Assembly (NCBI RefSeq): GCF_007990775.1
Contig: NZ_BJXB01000004.1
Coordinates: 186,001-250,000 of the forward strand
Length of the DNA: 64,000 bases
Reading direction: 5' to 3'
Source of the DNA: Deinococcus cellulosilyticus NBRC 106333 = KACC 11606
GTDB lineage: Bacteria > Deinococcota > Deinococci > Deinococcales > Deinococcaceae
Shown here one piece after another: positions 16,567-25,390 of the stretch (position 1 is its first letter; each line of letters opens with the position of its first letter). The position numbers were made by a program, and so were the translations under genes. The notes below the pieces were generated by a model. The model saw only the letters and a program-made list of their open reading frames with translations. It ran no database searches and was not told the DNA's origin.

Positions 16567-17357
16567 TTCTTCTGGGATTTAGGGGCAGAGCGTCGGTCCT
16601 TCCACAGGGCCACCCCTGCCCAGATGCCCAGCAGGGTGGTTGCTGCGCCCATCAGGTTGAGGGACAGGGGGGTGACCCCTGCATTCACCATTGCCACATC
16701 CAGCACCCCGTGAAACACGGCCAGCACTGGCAGGCTTCTGTGGGTGCGGTCGTACATCCACGAGGTGAGCAGGGCTCCGGTGGTCAGGCTGATCAGCCAG
16801 CCAAAAAGCAGTGGTCCCATGCTCTGATAGGTGGCACTGGTGAGAAGCAGGGGGAGGTGCCAGACCGCCCAGAACGGCAACACAGCCATGGAAGCCCAGA
16901 AAGGGGTGAACCGCTCCTTGAAAAGGGGATACAGGAATCCCCTCCAGCCCACTTCCTCTCCATATCCGTAAAAGAACACCTCACAGACCAGCAGCAGGGC
17001 AAAAGGCAGGCCGGGGTACTCGTTCACCCTGAGGAATTGTGACCACTGGGATGAGGGGCTGAGCAGCATGGCAACCAGCATCATCAAAAGGGGGCTCAGG
17101 GCAAGCAACCACCAGCGGACAGGCACCTTCACCTGCCAGAGGTCTCCGAGGAGTTGCCGGAAACGGCCCCTGTCCATCAAGGCACACACCAGCAGTGCCC
17201 CCACAGCAGGCCCAAGGCTGCCGACAAAATGCAGGTAAGGGTAAGGATCGGGCTGCCCCTGCGCCTGATGGATCAGTTTGGGCAACCACAACAGCCAGGA
17301 CATCAGAAAGGACACCCAGACGAAAGGCAAAACCAGACGATAAGGAAGGCGGGTCAT
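16563..17357 (-). CDS. CPBP-family intramembrane protease
   Basis: The 264-residue product has about eight hydrophobic segments and the CPBP/Abi motifs: EEVGWRGF (motif 1, EExxxR), FWAVWHLPL (motif 2, FxxxH) and FHGVLDVAM (motif 3, HxxxN/D-like). Family members cleave prenylated or other membrane-bound substrates, or serve in bacteriocin immunity. The substrate here is unknown. GGAGGTCCAAC precedes the ATG. Confidence 0.82.
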   Translation of the reverse strand: MTRLPYRLVLPFVWVSFLMSWLLWLPKLIHQAQGQPDPYPYLHFVGSLGPAVGALLVCALMDRGRFRQLLGDLWQVKVPVRWWLLALSPLLMMLVAMLLSPSSQWSQFLRVNEYPGLPFALLLVCEVFFYGYGEEVGWRGFLYPLFKERFTPFWASMAVLPFWAVWHLPLLLTSATYQSMGPLLFGWLISLTTGALLTSWMYDRTHRSLPVLAVFHGVLDVAMVNAGVTPLSLNLMGAATTLLGIWAGVALWKDRRSAPKSQKN

Positions 17358-17410
17358 GTTGGACCTCCTCCCTCAGGGTACGCTGGTGGTTTTCTGCTTT
17401 TGTCCCGGCT

Positions 17411-18412
17411 TCAGGTTTGCAATGATCTCACAGAGTCCCGCACCATCAGGCGTGGGGTGACCTTCTGCAGCTCGGTTTTCTCTCCAGAAAGCAGCTTCAG
17501 CATCTTGCGGGCAGCCATGGAGCCCAGTTCCTGCATGGGCTGTTCCACGGTGGTCAGGGGAGGCATCATGTAGGCTGAAACGTAACTGTCATCGAAGCCC
17601 ATCAGGGACACATCTTCCGGCACCCGCAGGCCGTGCTGGTGCAGGGCAAGCCTGGCCCCCAAGGCCATTGAATCATTGCCGGCAAAAACCGCTGTGAACG
17701 GTTGTCCCAGCGACAGCAACTGGGTGATGGCCTGAGCCCCCGAAGGCTCCATGAAATTCCCACGGATGATCAGGTCTTCACGCACGGGAATTCCCACTTC
17801 AGAAAGGGCCTCGGTGTAGCCCCTGAGCCGCTCCAGGGCATCCGGTTGAAACAGGGGCCCGGTGATGTGGGCAATCTGGCGGTGCCCAAGGTCGAGCAGG
17901 TGCTGCATGGCGGCACGCGATCCGGCGTAATTGTCCACCACCACGCACTGGCGCTCAAACTCTGGAATCAATCGGCCCACCCCGACCACCGGGAGACGAC
18001 GGGCAAAGTGGGTCAGGGTTGCGGCTGCGAGCAGACCACCGATCACGATGATCCCATCCACCCGGCCCATCAGGCGGTTCAGGGCGGCCTCCTCATCCAG
18101 CGCACTCCAGCGGCCATCCACATAGATCGGCGCAAAATCAGTGCCCTTGAGGGTTTCCTGTACCCCCAGCAGGGCTGCTCCATACAGCGGGGAAGCGATG
18201 TCCTGGGTCATCACTCCGATGGAGAATGAGTGCCCCTGCACCAGACCACGGGCCACCACATTGGGCATGTACCCCAGCTCACCAATGGCCTGCTGGATGC
18301 GCTCGCGGGTCTCTGGAGACATGCGCCCCTTGCCGGAAAGAAATCGGGATACGGTGCTCGGCGACACGCCTGCAGCTTCTGCAACATCATGCAATGTGGC
18401 TTTTCTGGTCAT
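17411..18412 (-). CDS. LacI-family regulator
   Basis: The 333-residue product has the LacI helix-turn-helix (ATLHDVAEAAGVSPSTVSRFLSGKGRMSPETRERI), a hinge helix (NVVARGLVQG) and a sugar-binding-like core ending in the usual PPLTTVEQPMQELG. The ligand is unknown. It is divergent from the acetolactate synthase gene, separated by about 150 nt from its leader peptide; no palindromic LacI operator is obvious in that space. Its own direction leads away to the CPBP gene. Confidence 0.85.
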   Translation of the reverse strand: MTRKATLHDVAEAAGVSPSTVSRFLSGKGRMSPETRERIQQAIGELGYMPNVVARGLVQGHSFSIGVMTQDIASPLYGAALLGVQETLKGTDFAPIYVDGRWSALDEEAALNRLMGRVDGIIVIGGLLAAATLTHFARRLPVVGVGRLIPEFERQCVVVDNYAGSRAAMQHLLDLGHRQIAHITGPLFQPDALERLRGYTEALSEVGIPVREDLIIRGNFMEPSGAQAITQLLSLGQPFTAVFAGNDSMALGARLALHQHGLRVPEDVSLMGFDDSYVSAYMMPPLTTVEQPMQELGSMAARKMLKLLSGEKTELQKVTPRLMVRDSVRSLQT

Positions 18413-18547
18413 GGAAAGTGCGTTCCTGGTGCTGGCATCTCAGATCTGCGTCCATTGTAGCCCTGAAATGTGAGCTGGCATGGACAGGTGACCTCAGGTT
18501 CTGGCTGCTACGCCACATGGCCGATGCAGCCCAGAAGCCCCGGCACT

Positions 18548-18560
18548 TACCCTGATTCAA
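18548..18560 (+). promoter_or_regulatory. Probable promoter of the ilv leader
   Basis: TACCCT (18548-18553) lies 7 nt before the leader-peptide ATG. The -35 region (around 18525-18530) has no clear consensus. If real, the leader peptide is translated from a leaderless mRNA. Confidence 0.4.
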
Positions 18561-18620
18561 ATGGGCACGATTCTGAACATCGTACTGGTACTGGTAAGTT
18601 GCGGGGAGAAACGCAGCTGA
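18561..18620 (+). CDS. ilv leader peptide (attenuator sensor)
   Basis: A 19-residue frame, MGTILNIVLVLVSCGEKRS, has eight Ile/Leu/Val codons among positions 4-12, exactly the three products of the pathway controlled. It lies 69 nt upstream of the acetolactate synthase gene and directly before a strong terminator. Its Gly-Glu-Lys region (18602-18609, CGGGGAGA) is complementary to the 5' arm of the terminator (TCTCCCCG, 18646-18653). A ribosome stalled at the Leu/Val codons would leave this strand free to form the antiterminator; one that reads on to the stop would cover it and let the terminator form. This is the logic of the enterobacterial ilv operons. Confidence 0.75.
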   Translation: MGTILNIVLVLVSCGEKRS

Positions 18621-18648
18621 CCTGGCCCATTCCCAGTTGACTGCCTCT

Positions 18649-18679
18649 CCCCGACCCTGAAGGTCGGGGGGTTTTTTTT
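18649..18679 (+). terminator. Attenuator terminator upstream of acetolactate synthase
   Basis: CCCCGACC (18649-18656), loop CTGAA, GGTCGGGG (18662-18669), then GG and eight T. It ends right at the GGAGG ribosome binding site of the synthase gene. It therefore stops transcription before the gene unless the alternative pairing with 18602-18609 forms. Confidence 0.85.
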
Positions 18680-18689
18680 GGAGGAAGAC

Positions 18690-20351
18690 ATGACACAGAC
18701 CATGACCGGAGCGGAACTGCTCCTCCACACCCTCAGGGAACACGGCATCACCACCCTCTTTGGCATTCCCGGAGCCATGAACCTGCCGATTTACGATGCG
18801 CTGGGGAAGTTCGGCATGCGCCACATCCTCACCCGGCACGAACAGGGGGCCGTTCATGCCGCAGAAGGGTTTGCCCGCAGCAGCAAGCAGGTTGGGGTGT
18901 GCCTCGCAACTTCTGGACCTGCGGCCACCAACCTGATCACGGGCCTTGGGGACGCCCTGCTGGATCATGTTTCTGTGCTGGCCCTCACCGGGAACGTGCC
19001 CACCCACCTGCAGGGAACCCGCGCTTTTCAGGAGCTCGACATTGTGTCCATCGCCCGTCCGGTCACCAAAGGGGCGTTTCAGGTGAGGTCTGCAAGCCAG
19101 ATTCCAGGCATCGTGCGTGAGGCGTTGCATCTGGCCCAGTCTGGAAAACCCGGGCCTGTCCTGATTGACCTTCCGCAGGACATTCAAACCCAGCGGGTGC
19201 AGGTCAACCCTCGCTTTCTGGCTGAGCCTCCACTTTCGAGCCGCACCGACCCAGAAGCTTTCAGGCAGGTGATGAAAGCCCTGAAAAGTGCATCCAGACC
19301 TGTGCTGCTCCTTGGGGGTGGGGCGCAGGACGCTCGTGATGTGCGGTCCTTTGTGGAAACCACGGGCCTTCCAGTGGTGCACACCCTTCAGGGCATTGGC
19401 ATTCTTCCGGCAAACCACCCGCAACGCATCGGGATGCCAGGAGTGTACGGAAGTGCCAGAGCCAACCAGACCATCAGCGAGGCCGACCTCATCCTGGGCA
19501 TTGGAGTGCGCTTTGATGACAGGCTCACTGGAAAACTGGCCCTGTTTGCACCACAGGCACGCATCTTGCACATTGACCTGGACCCCCTGGAATTTGGCCG
19601 CCTGATCCAGCCTGAACTCAGCATTCAGGCCCGTTCTGAAGACACCTTCGAGGCCCTTTGTGTTTTTGCAGAACCCCTCAACCTCGCTGCATGGTGGAGC
19701 CGAATTCAGGGTTTCACTGAACAGCAGGCTCCATCACGCTGGAGCATGGCTTTTGCACTGCAGGCTCTGAGTCAGGTGCTGGACCCTTTCGACATCCTCA
19801 CCACCGACGTGGGTCATCACCAGATGCTGGCCGCCCACCACTGTCCCCCTTCAAGGCCACGCCACTGGCTGACTTCTGGTGGACTGGGCACCATGGGTTA
19901 TGCCCTTCCGGCAGCAGCAGGTGCCGCCATTGCCAAGCCTGATCAGCGGGTGATCTGCATCTGCGGGGATGGCGGCTTCCAGATGACCCACCAGGAACTG
20001 TCCACCGTGGTGGCCCACAACCTCAATGTGAAGATTCTGGTGCTGGACAATGGGCATCTGGGCATGGTCAGGCAGTACCAGGACCTCTTCACCCGGGCAG
20101 GCCGCAGTGAGGTGGAACTGACCTCCAGCAACCCCGACTTCACCCGCCTGGCCCAGGCCTACCAGATTCCCGCGTGGAAGGTGCAGGATCAGATGGATCT
20201 CCCACATGCCCTGCAGCTCTGGCTGAACCAGCCTGGACCAGCCCTGCTCCACGCCCAGGTGCCTGCAGAAGAGAACATTCCTGTGGTTCCCGCTGGACAA
20301 CACCTGACCCAACTGATGGTGCAGAAGGCACAACAGAACATTTTGCTCTGA
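18690..20351 (+). CDS. ilvB: Acetolactate synthase large subunit
   Basis: The 553-residue product is a ThDP enzyme that joins two pyruvates, or pyruvate with 2-oxobutyrate, in valine, leucine and isoleucine synthesis. Landmarks: FGIPGAMNLPIYDAL, HEQGAVHAAEGFA (catalytic Glu), CLATSGPAATNLITGL, the central FAD-binding-type domain, and the ThDP site GDGGFQMTHQELSTVVAHNLNV. No small regulatory subunit gene (ilvN) follows, so feedback control may be absent or the subunit lies elsewhere. Start 18690 has GGAGGA 4 nt upstream. Expression is probably set by the leader and attenuator just before it. Followed by a strong terminator. Confidence 0.9.
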   Translation: MTQTMTGAELLLHTLREHGITTLFGIPGAMNLPIYDALGKFGMRHILTRHEQGAVHAAEGFARSSKQVGVCLATSGPAATNLITGLGDALLDHVSVLALTGNVPTHLQGTRAFQELDIVSIARPVTKGAFQVRSASQIPGIVREALHLAQSGKPGPVLIDLPQDIQTQRVQVNPRFLAEPPLSSRTDPEAFRQVMKALKSASRPVLLLGGGAQDARDVRSFVETTGLPVVHTLQGIGILPANHPQRIGMPGVYGSARANQTISEADLILGIGVRFDDRLTGKLALFAPQARILHIDLDPLEFGRLIQPELSIQARSEDTFEALCVFAEPLNLAAWWSRIQGFTEQQAPSRWSMAFALQALSQVLDPFDILTTDVGHHQMLAAHHCPPSRPRHWLTSGGLGTMGYALPAAAGAAIAKPDQRVICICGDGGFQMTHQELSTVVAHNLNVKILVLDNGHLGMVRQYQDLFTRAGRSEVELTSSNPDFTRLAQAYQIPAWKVQDQMDLPHALQLWLNQPGPALLHAQVPAEENIPVVPAGQHLTQLMVQKAQQNILL

Positions 20352-20732
20352 ACCCCAGATGGTTCCTTGAACGGCCCAGCGTTAACGCTGGGCCGTTTTG
20401 CTTTGCCAGTGCTTCTCACAGGCTCAGTCAGATTTCTGTGTGACCTGCGGGTTTACACTGGCTGCAAGTTTCAGTGTTCCAGGAGATTTCTCAGCTCTCC
20501 GGGTCTCCTCCTCTCCCCCACTTGCCCTGACGTGTTCCTGCAAAGCAGAAGTCTGACCTCACCAGACGTTTTGGAGGAAAACATGTTCCATTGCAGCAAC
20601 CGCACAACATCGTCAGGGTCCAGTTCCAGAAGGCTTGCATGACAGAGCACAGGGCACAGTGAAGTGCCTGCCGGAAATGATTTCCCAGCTCACAGCCCCA
20701 CCGCACCTCTCCATTCCCTGTCCTGGAGGACC
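20352..20732. other. Intergenic region with a possible small ORF
   Basis: Holds the ilvB terminator. A 19-residue frame at 20583-20642 (MFHCSNRTTSSGSSSRRLA) follows GGAGGA by 4 nt, so it may be translated, but there is nothing to name it. A small hairpin GTCTG ... CAGAC lies near 20550-20566. Nothing else seen. Confidence 0.35.
20370..20400 (+). terminator. Rho-independent terminator after ilvB
   Basis: A 28-bp perfect palindrome (20370-20397) with stem CGGCCCAGCG and centre TTAA, ending in TTTTG. It lies 18 nt past the ilvB stop. Confidence 0.85.
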
Positions 20733-21086
20733 ATGCCTGCACCCCACATTTACCACCTGCAAGACCAGCAATGGGACCACATGCTGCTGGGCATTCCCAG
20801 GCTGGCCGTGAAAGACCGCCGGGTCTTTGAAGCCATTTTGCATGTGCTCAGCACTGCCCTTCCCTGGGATGACCTCCCTGAGGATTTTGGCATCACTTCA
20901 CGCACCGCCTGGAACAGGTATCAGAAATGGCAGCGAGAAGGTCTCTGGGAGGATGTTCTCTCAGGGTTTCTGGGCAGTTGTGATGCCACAGAACAGCAAC
21001 TGTGGCTCAGACGCTTGCAGGAAGCAGCCTTGCAGCGGACCCATAAGTATGGGACCCGCAAACGCCCACTGCTGGCCGAGCATTGA
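20733..21086 (+). CDS. Stand-alone DUF4096-type transposase N-terminal domain
   Basis: The 117-residue product matches the helical N-terminal domain of IS5-group transposases: HLQDQQWDHMLLGIPRLAVKDRRVFEAILHVLSTALPWDDLPEDFGITSRTAWNRYQKWQREGLWEDVL. The usual DDE catalytic part is absent and the frame ends soon after at RKRPLLAEH. It is either a transposase remnant, the first frame of a frameshift transposase whose second part is lost, or a recruited DNA-binding protein. TGGAGGA lies 2 nt before the ATG. Confidence 0.65.
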   Translation: MPAPHIYHLQDQQWDHMLLGIPRLAVKDRRVFEAILHVLSTALPWDDLPEDFGITSRTAWNRYQKWQREGLWEDVLSGFLGSCDATEQQLWLRRLQEAALQRTHKYGTRKRPLLAEH

Positions 21087-21120
21087 AGCCGCAGTTCAAA
21101 ACATGCGCCTGCAAAGCAAA

Positions 21121-21152
21121 AAGGATCTAGAATAACGTTATTCTAGATCCTT
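21121..21152. repeat. Candidate parS site 1 (18-bp palindrome in a 32-bp palindrome)
   Basis: TAGAATAACGTTATTCTA at 21128-21145, one of four copies in the window, here extended to a 32-bp perfect palindrome that could also fold as a hairpin. It lies between convergent genes, so it has no promoter to control. Confidence 0.6.
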
Positions 21153-21180
21153 CATTTGATGGCCTCCCCGACAGCAGTGA

Positions 21181-23895
21181 TCACAGGTTCTCGAATGAGG
21201 AGTCTTCTCCTCTGGACTGGTGATGCTGGTCTTTCATGTGGTACATGCGTCCATCGGCAAGGCGCAGCAGGTCCCTGGAACTGACCGCCTCCTCTGGAAA
21301 GTAAGCCACCCCGGCGCTGACATTGGCATCGGCAAAACCCTGAGCCCTGACGGCATCCATCACAGTTTGCAGGCGTTCCAGAATGGCATCCTGGCTGCCC
21401 AGTGGACTGTGAGAGAGGATCATGGCGAATTCATCCCCTCCCAGGCGGTAGCAGCGATCCTCTGCCCGCATGCTCTCTTTGAGCTGCCTGGCAAATTCAT
21501 CCAGCAACCTGTCTCCTTCCTCATGACCCCAGCGGTCATTGATTTTTTTGAGTCCATCCAGGTCCATCTGCACCACACACAGCGGATGGTGGTGTCGCCT
21601 TGCAGAGGCCATCAGGGATTCCAGATCGTCCTGGAAAGCCCGTCTGTTCCCCAGACCCGTGAGGGCATCTGTGAGGGCTGCCTCTTCCATGCGTTTCAGT
21701 CGTTCCTGGCGTTCCAGGGCCACCCGCACGCTGCGGGCTGCAGACTCAAAGAGGTTGCGGTCTTCCCTGCTCCAGGGCATGTGGGCATGCAGGCGGCAAC
21801 CCACAAACACCAGGGCCACATTCCCTCCAGGTCCAGCAGGAATCAGGGGCACAAAAGCAGCTGTGGTTCCAGCAGGAACACAATCCAGCGCTGAGATCAG
21901 GGCTTCTTGCACATCATCCACATAGAGGGGTTCATTCTGCCTGAAGGTCTGTTCCAGCCAGCCGTTCAGGTCCTGCTGGAACAACTCCAGAATCGTACTG
22001 GAGAGCACCCCCGGGGTGGCTTCCCAGATGGGAGAAACTTCCATTGCTTGTGATCCAGGTCGCACCAGACAGCCGAAATCCAGCTCCATCACCTGTGAGA
22101 TCAGCAAGGTGATGTCCCTGGCTGCCTCCTGTGCAGAAGCAGGCTGGTCCAGAATGCGGTACACCTCGGTCTGGGTCTGGCTGTAAGAGAGGGCATGGGC
22201 CAGTTGTTGCCGGATGGCCCTGGCCTCACCGATGTCCCGGGCGATGCTGGTGGCTCCGATCACCTCCCCTGCAGCATTTAACACGGGCGAGATGGACACA
22301 GAAACATACAGCAGGTGTCCATCTTTGTGCAAACGTTCTGTTTCCAGGTTTTCGGTGGTTTCACCCCGTTCCAGTGCACGCAGAATGTGAATCTCCTCCC
22401 TGAGGCGGTGCTCAGGAAACAGCTGATCGATGTTCTGCCCTGTCACTTCATCTGTCCTGAAACCGAACAGTTCTTCTGCAGCAGGATTCCAGAACAGCAC
22501 TTTCCCGGTGAGGTCGGTGCTGACGATGGCATCTCTGGACTGGGAGAGCAGTGCCACCAGACGCTTCTGCTGTTCCTCAAGCTGCACCCTCTTGCTGATG
22601 TCCCGGATGAAACCGGTGAAAAACCGCTCCCCTGCCACCTCCCAGACCGACACCGAAAGTTCCAGGGGGAACACCCGGCCCTCCCGGGTTTGCCCTTCAA
22701 TTTCCACCCGTTTGTCCAGCAAATCCAGCACTTCTTCTTGCATGTACTGCTTCAGGTTCTGCTGGTAAGTGTTGCGGTAAGGTTCAGGCAGCAGAAAGGT
22801 GAAGTCCCTTCCCAGGACCTCTTCTTCGGTGTAGCGGAACAACTGCTGAGCACTCTGGTTGAAGTTGATGATGCTGCCTTCACCATCGGTGGTGATGATG
22901 GCGTCTGCGGCCAGTTCGGTGACAGCACGGTATTTCTCTTCGCTGGATTTCAGGTGGCTCAGGAATTGCTGGTGCTCCAGATCCGCCCTTTTGACAGACA
23001 GGGCCAGCACATAAGTGAACCCCATCAGACCCAGGGTGGTCCCAAAAGACAGCCATCCCATCCCCTGGTCCCAGAGCAGCCCTCCAGACCGGACCCCCTT
23101 CATCACCAGGAAGGTCAACAGGGGAGGGAGCACCAGCACCGCAGGAAAAAGCCAGCGGGTCAGCAGTCCACCTGCATGGGGTTCGAACTGGATGTTTCCC
23201 ATGCCCCGCAGGTGCTGCAGGTAGGTGATTCCAGTGCCCAGCAGCACCACCGCCAGAGCTGCACTCAGGGACATGGGGTACAGCAGACTGCTGGGGTCCC
23301 GGTCGAGGATGCCCAGCAGGTACCCCTGGATGGTCCACACTGCCGTCAGAAAGGTGATGACCACCATCAGCTGTGAGCTCCTGCGATGCCTGTATACCAC
23401 AGCAATCAGGGAGAGGGACAGCAAGAAAAGCCCCACCAGTGCCGAGACGGGAATCTGCGCTGGAAACCTGAGGTTCAGGCCAGCAAGGTGTTCCCTGAAC
23501 AGCCACTGCTCCATGCTCTGGAAGGCAGGCAGTTGAAACGTCAGCAACCTGAACACTGCAAAAACCGCCACAGCGCCACACAGCCACAGGCTTGCCCGCT
23601 CCTGCTGTACAGTCTGCAGGTAGAGGGCCAGAGCCAGCAGCATCAAAGCCACTGCTGTCACCGGATTGATCACAAGTCCCAGCGGCAACAGCACAGCGAT
23701 CAGGCCACCAGTCCACCAACCCAGCAAGAAGAGCAAGGAAAGGATCAGGGTCAATCCTGCCAGAAAACGCGCCCTTTGCAAGCTGCTTCCCTGCGAGGGA
23801 CTCGACATCAGGTTGTTCTTGCTGCGGGTCATGAAAGGGTCTGGGCTCTCAGGGACCGAGATGCTTCTGGTATGAGGATTGCACAGTGACAACAT
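21181..23895 (-). CDS. Membrane PAS-GAF-GGDEF signalling protein (diguanylate cyclase)
   Basis: The 904-residue product is a c-di-GMP synthase with sensory parts. About nine hydrophobic helices (residues 40-315) form a membrane sensor, then two PAS domains (AVTELAADAIITTDGEGSIINFNQSA; VALLSQSRDAIVSTDLTGKVLFWNPAA) each with a PAC-type end, a GAF-like domain (about 570-730), and a C-terminal GGDEF domain with RLGGDEFAMIL intact and TDALTGLGNRRAF at its start. No EAL domain. The start is unsure: ATG 23895 has AGAAGG at close spacing; ATG 23832 and 23808 are alternatives. A candidate parS site lies 80 nt upstream. Confidence 0.88.
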   Translation of the reverse strand: MLSLCNPHTRSISVPESPDPFMTRSKNNLMSSPSQGSSLQRARFLAGLTLILSLLFLLGWWTGGLIAVLLPLGLVINPVTAVALMLLALALYLQTVQQERASLWLCGAVAVFAVFRLLTFQLPAFQSMEQWLFREHLAGLNLRFPAQIPVSALVGLFLLSLSLIAVVYRHRRSSQLMVVITFLTAVWTIQGYLLGILDRDPSSLLYPMSLSAALAVVLLGTGITYLQHLRGMGNIQFEPHAGGLLTRWLFPAVLVLPPLLTFLVMKGVRSGGLLWDQGMGWLSFGTTLGLMGFTYVLALSVKRADLEHQQFLSHLKSSEEKYRAVTELAADAIITTDGEGSIINFNQSAQQLFRYTEEEVLGRDFTFLLPEPYRNTYQQNLKQYMQEEVLDLLDKRVEIEGQTREGRVFPLELSVSVWEVAGERFFTGFIRDISKRVQLEEQQKRLVALLSQSRDAIVSTDLTGKVLFWNPAAEELFGFRTDEVTGQNIDQLFPEHRLREEIHILRALERGETTENLETERLHKDGHLLYVSVSISPVLNAAGEVIGATSIARDIGEARAIRQQLAHALSYSQTQTEVYRILDQPASAQEAARDITLLISQVMELDFGCLVRPGSQAMEVSPIWEATPGVLSSTILELFQQDLNGWLEQTFRQNEPLYVDDVQEALISALDCVPAGTTAAFVPLIPAGPGGNVALVFVGCRLHAHMPWSREDRNLFESAARSVRVALERQERLKRMEEAALTDALTGLGNRRAFQDDLESLMASARRHHHPLCVVQMDLDGLKKINDRWGHEEGDRLLDEFARQLKESMRAEDRCYRLGGDEFAMILSHSPLGSQDAILERLQTVMDAVRAQGFADANVSAGVAYFPEEAVSSRDLLRLADGRMYHMKDQHHQSRGEDSSFENL

Positions 23896-23976
23896 GACCT
23901 TCTTGCAACATTCACAATGTCAGGAGGTGTGACAGGCAGATCCATCATGTTCCCTTTCTCAGACACACAAAATCAA

Positions 23977-23994
23977 TAGAATAACGTTATTCTA
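23977..23994. repeat. Candidate parS site 2
   Basis: TAGAATAACGTTATTCTA, an exact copy, between the GGDEF gene start and the end of the replication initiator gene. Closest copy to the origin. Confidence 0.6.
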
Positions 23995-24018
23995 GCAGGA
24001 TTTTTCGACCTGAAACCT

Positions 24019-25353
24019 TCATCCCCCCAGCAACGGACGAATGTCAAAATCATTCAGGCTGTAGGCCACTTTGGGAAAAATTTCATCTGCACTCAGGGTG
24101 CCGTCCATGACCATGCTGTGAAGGATGTCCTTCTCGATCAGGCTCAGCCGGTAACGGAACTCTGCCATTTTGACCAATCGCTGGGCTTTCTGCTCCAGAG
24201 AAAGGGAAGCGAAAGAATCTTCTTCTGGGGTGGCTTCAGGTACAGGGCTGGATCTGCCAGGTGTGGGACGTGAAGCATCCTGAGCCAGTGCAAGCTGTGC
24301 CTGGTATCGGTCAGGATTTTCGATGATGTCGATCAGCAGACCTGTTTTGCTGCGGGGCTTGTATCCGGTGGAAAGCAAAACCTCCAGCTGCACCAGTGCA
24401 CCCCGAATGCGCTCAGGAAAACTCTGCACCAGTTCCAGTGCCTTGGTTTTGGCCACTCGCTTTTCCTGCAGGAGCTGCAGAAGTTCGGGGTCTGGAATGC
24501 GTTCAAAAGAGGTCTCAAAAAAGTAGGACACCTGCTGGCTGTCCGCCCGGCCAGAATAACTGACCTCTTGCAGGTAACCCACCCGCACCAGGTCTTCATG
24601 GCTGCGTTCCAGGCTGCGGCGAATCCGGTAGGCGTCATCGGTCACTGCCAGTTTGAGAATCCGGGCCCAGTCAAACAGGTTGAAGTGCAGTTCATTCACC
24701 TGACGCATGGGGTCCAGGGCGTCCCGGCGGTTGGCCTCCAGTGTGCGGTAGAGTGCCCGACTGTTGGGCTGATCGAGTTGACTGAGCACCCGGCCACTGG
24801 TTGGAAAAATGTACCCGGCACGGATGCTGTTGACAATCTCCTCGGGGAGGGTGATTTCCAGCTGGCTGGCGGCGGTCAGGCTTTCCAGTTCGCTCTGTGT
24901 CTGGGCCATCCGCACAATGTGCTGGAAGGTGACCGACATCCATTTTTTGCTGGTGTGGTCCCGCCAGGCGCTCTTGATTTCATACTGGGAACTGTAAAGC
25001 CGCTCCAGAGAGCGTTGCAGGGCCGCATACCCTTTGCCAGAAGGGTCAATGTTCGCCTCCTTGAGGAGTTCATAGGCACTGCAACTGACCTTGCTGTCCT
25101 CGGTGCCCTGCTTCATGTACAGGCTGAGGATGGCCGCGTAAACGTCACTGTCCAGACCGTGCGGCACCCCCAGGTCCATCTTTCCAGAGCAGGAAATTTT
25201 GAATTCTTGCTCCCCACTCACCCCGTGATAGGACCAGGAACTGTACCCTTCTGGAATCTGGCGCTGGATGGCGATCAGGTTCTGGCGGGCCACATTGAGC
25301 TCATGGTAGCGCCTGATCTGGGCTTCTTCTCCCTGCCGTTTCTTTCCAGCCAT
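24019..25353 (-). CDS. Plasmid replication initiator protein
   Basis: The 444-residue product resembles the replication-initiator (RepA-like) proteins of Deinococcus plasmids: N-terminal AQIRRYHELNVARQNLIAIQRQIP, then two winged-helix-like blocks (SCSAYELLKEANIDPSGKGYAALQRSLERLYSSQYEI; LFDWARILKLAVTDDAYRIRRSLERSHEDLVRVGYLQEV), as in iteron-binding initiators. It should bind the iterons directly upstream and open the origin. Start 25353 (MAGKKRQGEE) is chosen because TAGAAT lies 7 nt before it on the minus strand, a leaderless promoter; the frame open back to 25575 only translates iteron DNA. Family naming is by general resemblance and context. Confidence 0.75.
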   Translation of the reverse strand: MAGKKRQGEEAQIRRYHELNVARQNLIAIQRQIPEGYSSWSYHGVSGEQEFKISCSGKMDLGVPHGLDSDVYAAILSLYMKQGTEDSKVSCSAYELLKEANIDPSGKGYAALQRSLERLYSSQYEIKSAWRDHTSKKWMSVTFQHIVRMAQTQSELESLTAASQLEITLPEEIVNSIRAGYIFPTSGRVLSQLDQPNSRALYRTLEANRRDALDPMRQVNELHFNLFDWARILKLAVTDDAYRIRRSLERSHEDLVRVGYLQEVSYSGRADSQQVSYFFETSFERIPDPELLQLLQEKRVAKTKALELVQSFPERIRGALVQLEVLLSTGYKPRSKTGLLIDIIENPDRYQAQLALAQDASRPTPGRSSPVPEATPEEDSFASLSLEQKAQRLVKMAEFRYRLSLIEKDILHSMVMDGTLSADEIFPKVAYSLNDFDIRPLLGG

Positions 25354-25390
25354 GAAGACCATTCTAGGTCGGAGGCAGGGAAATAAACAG

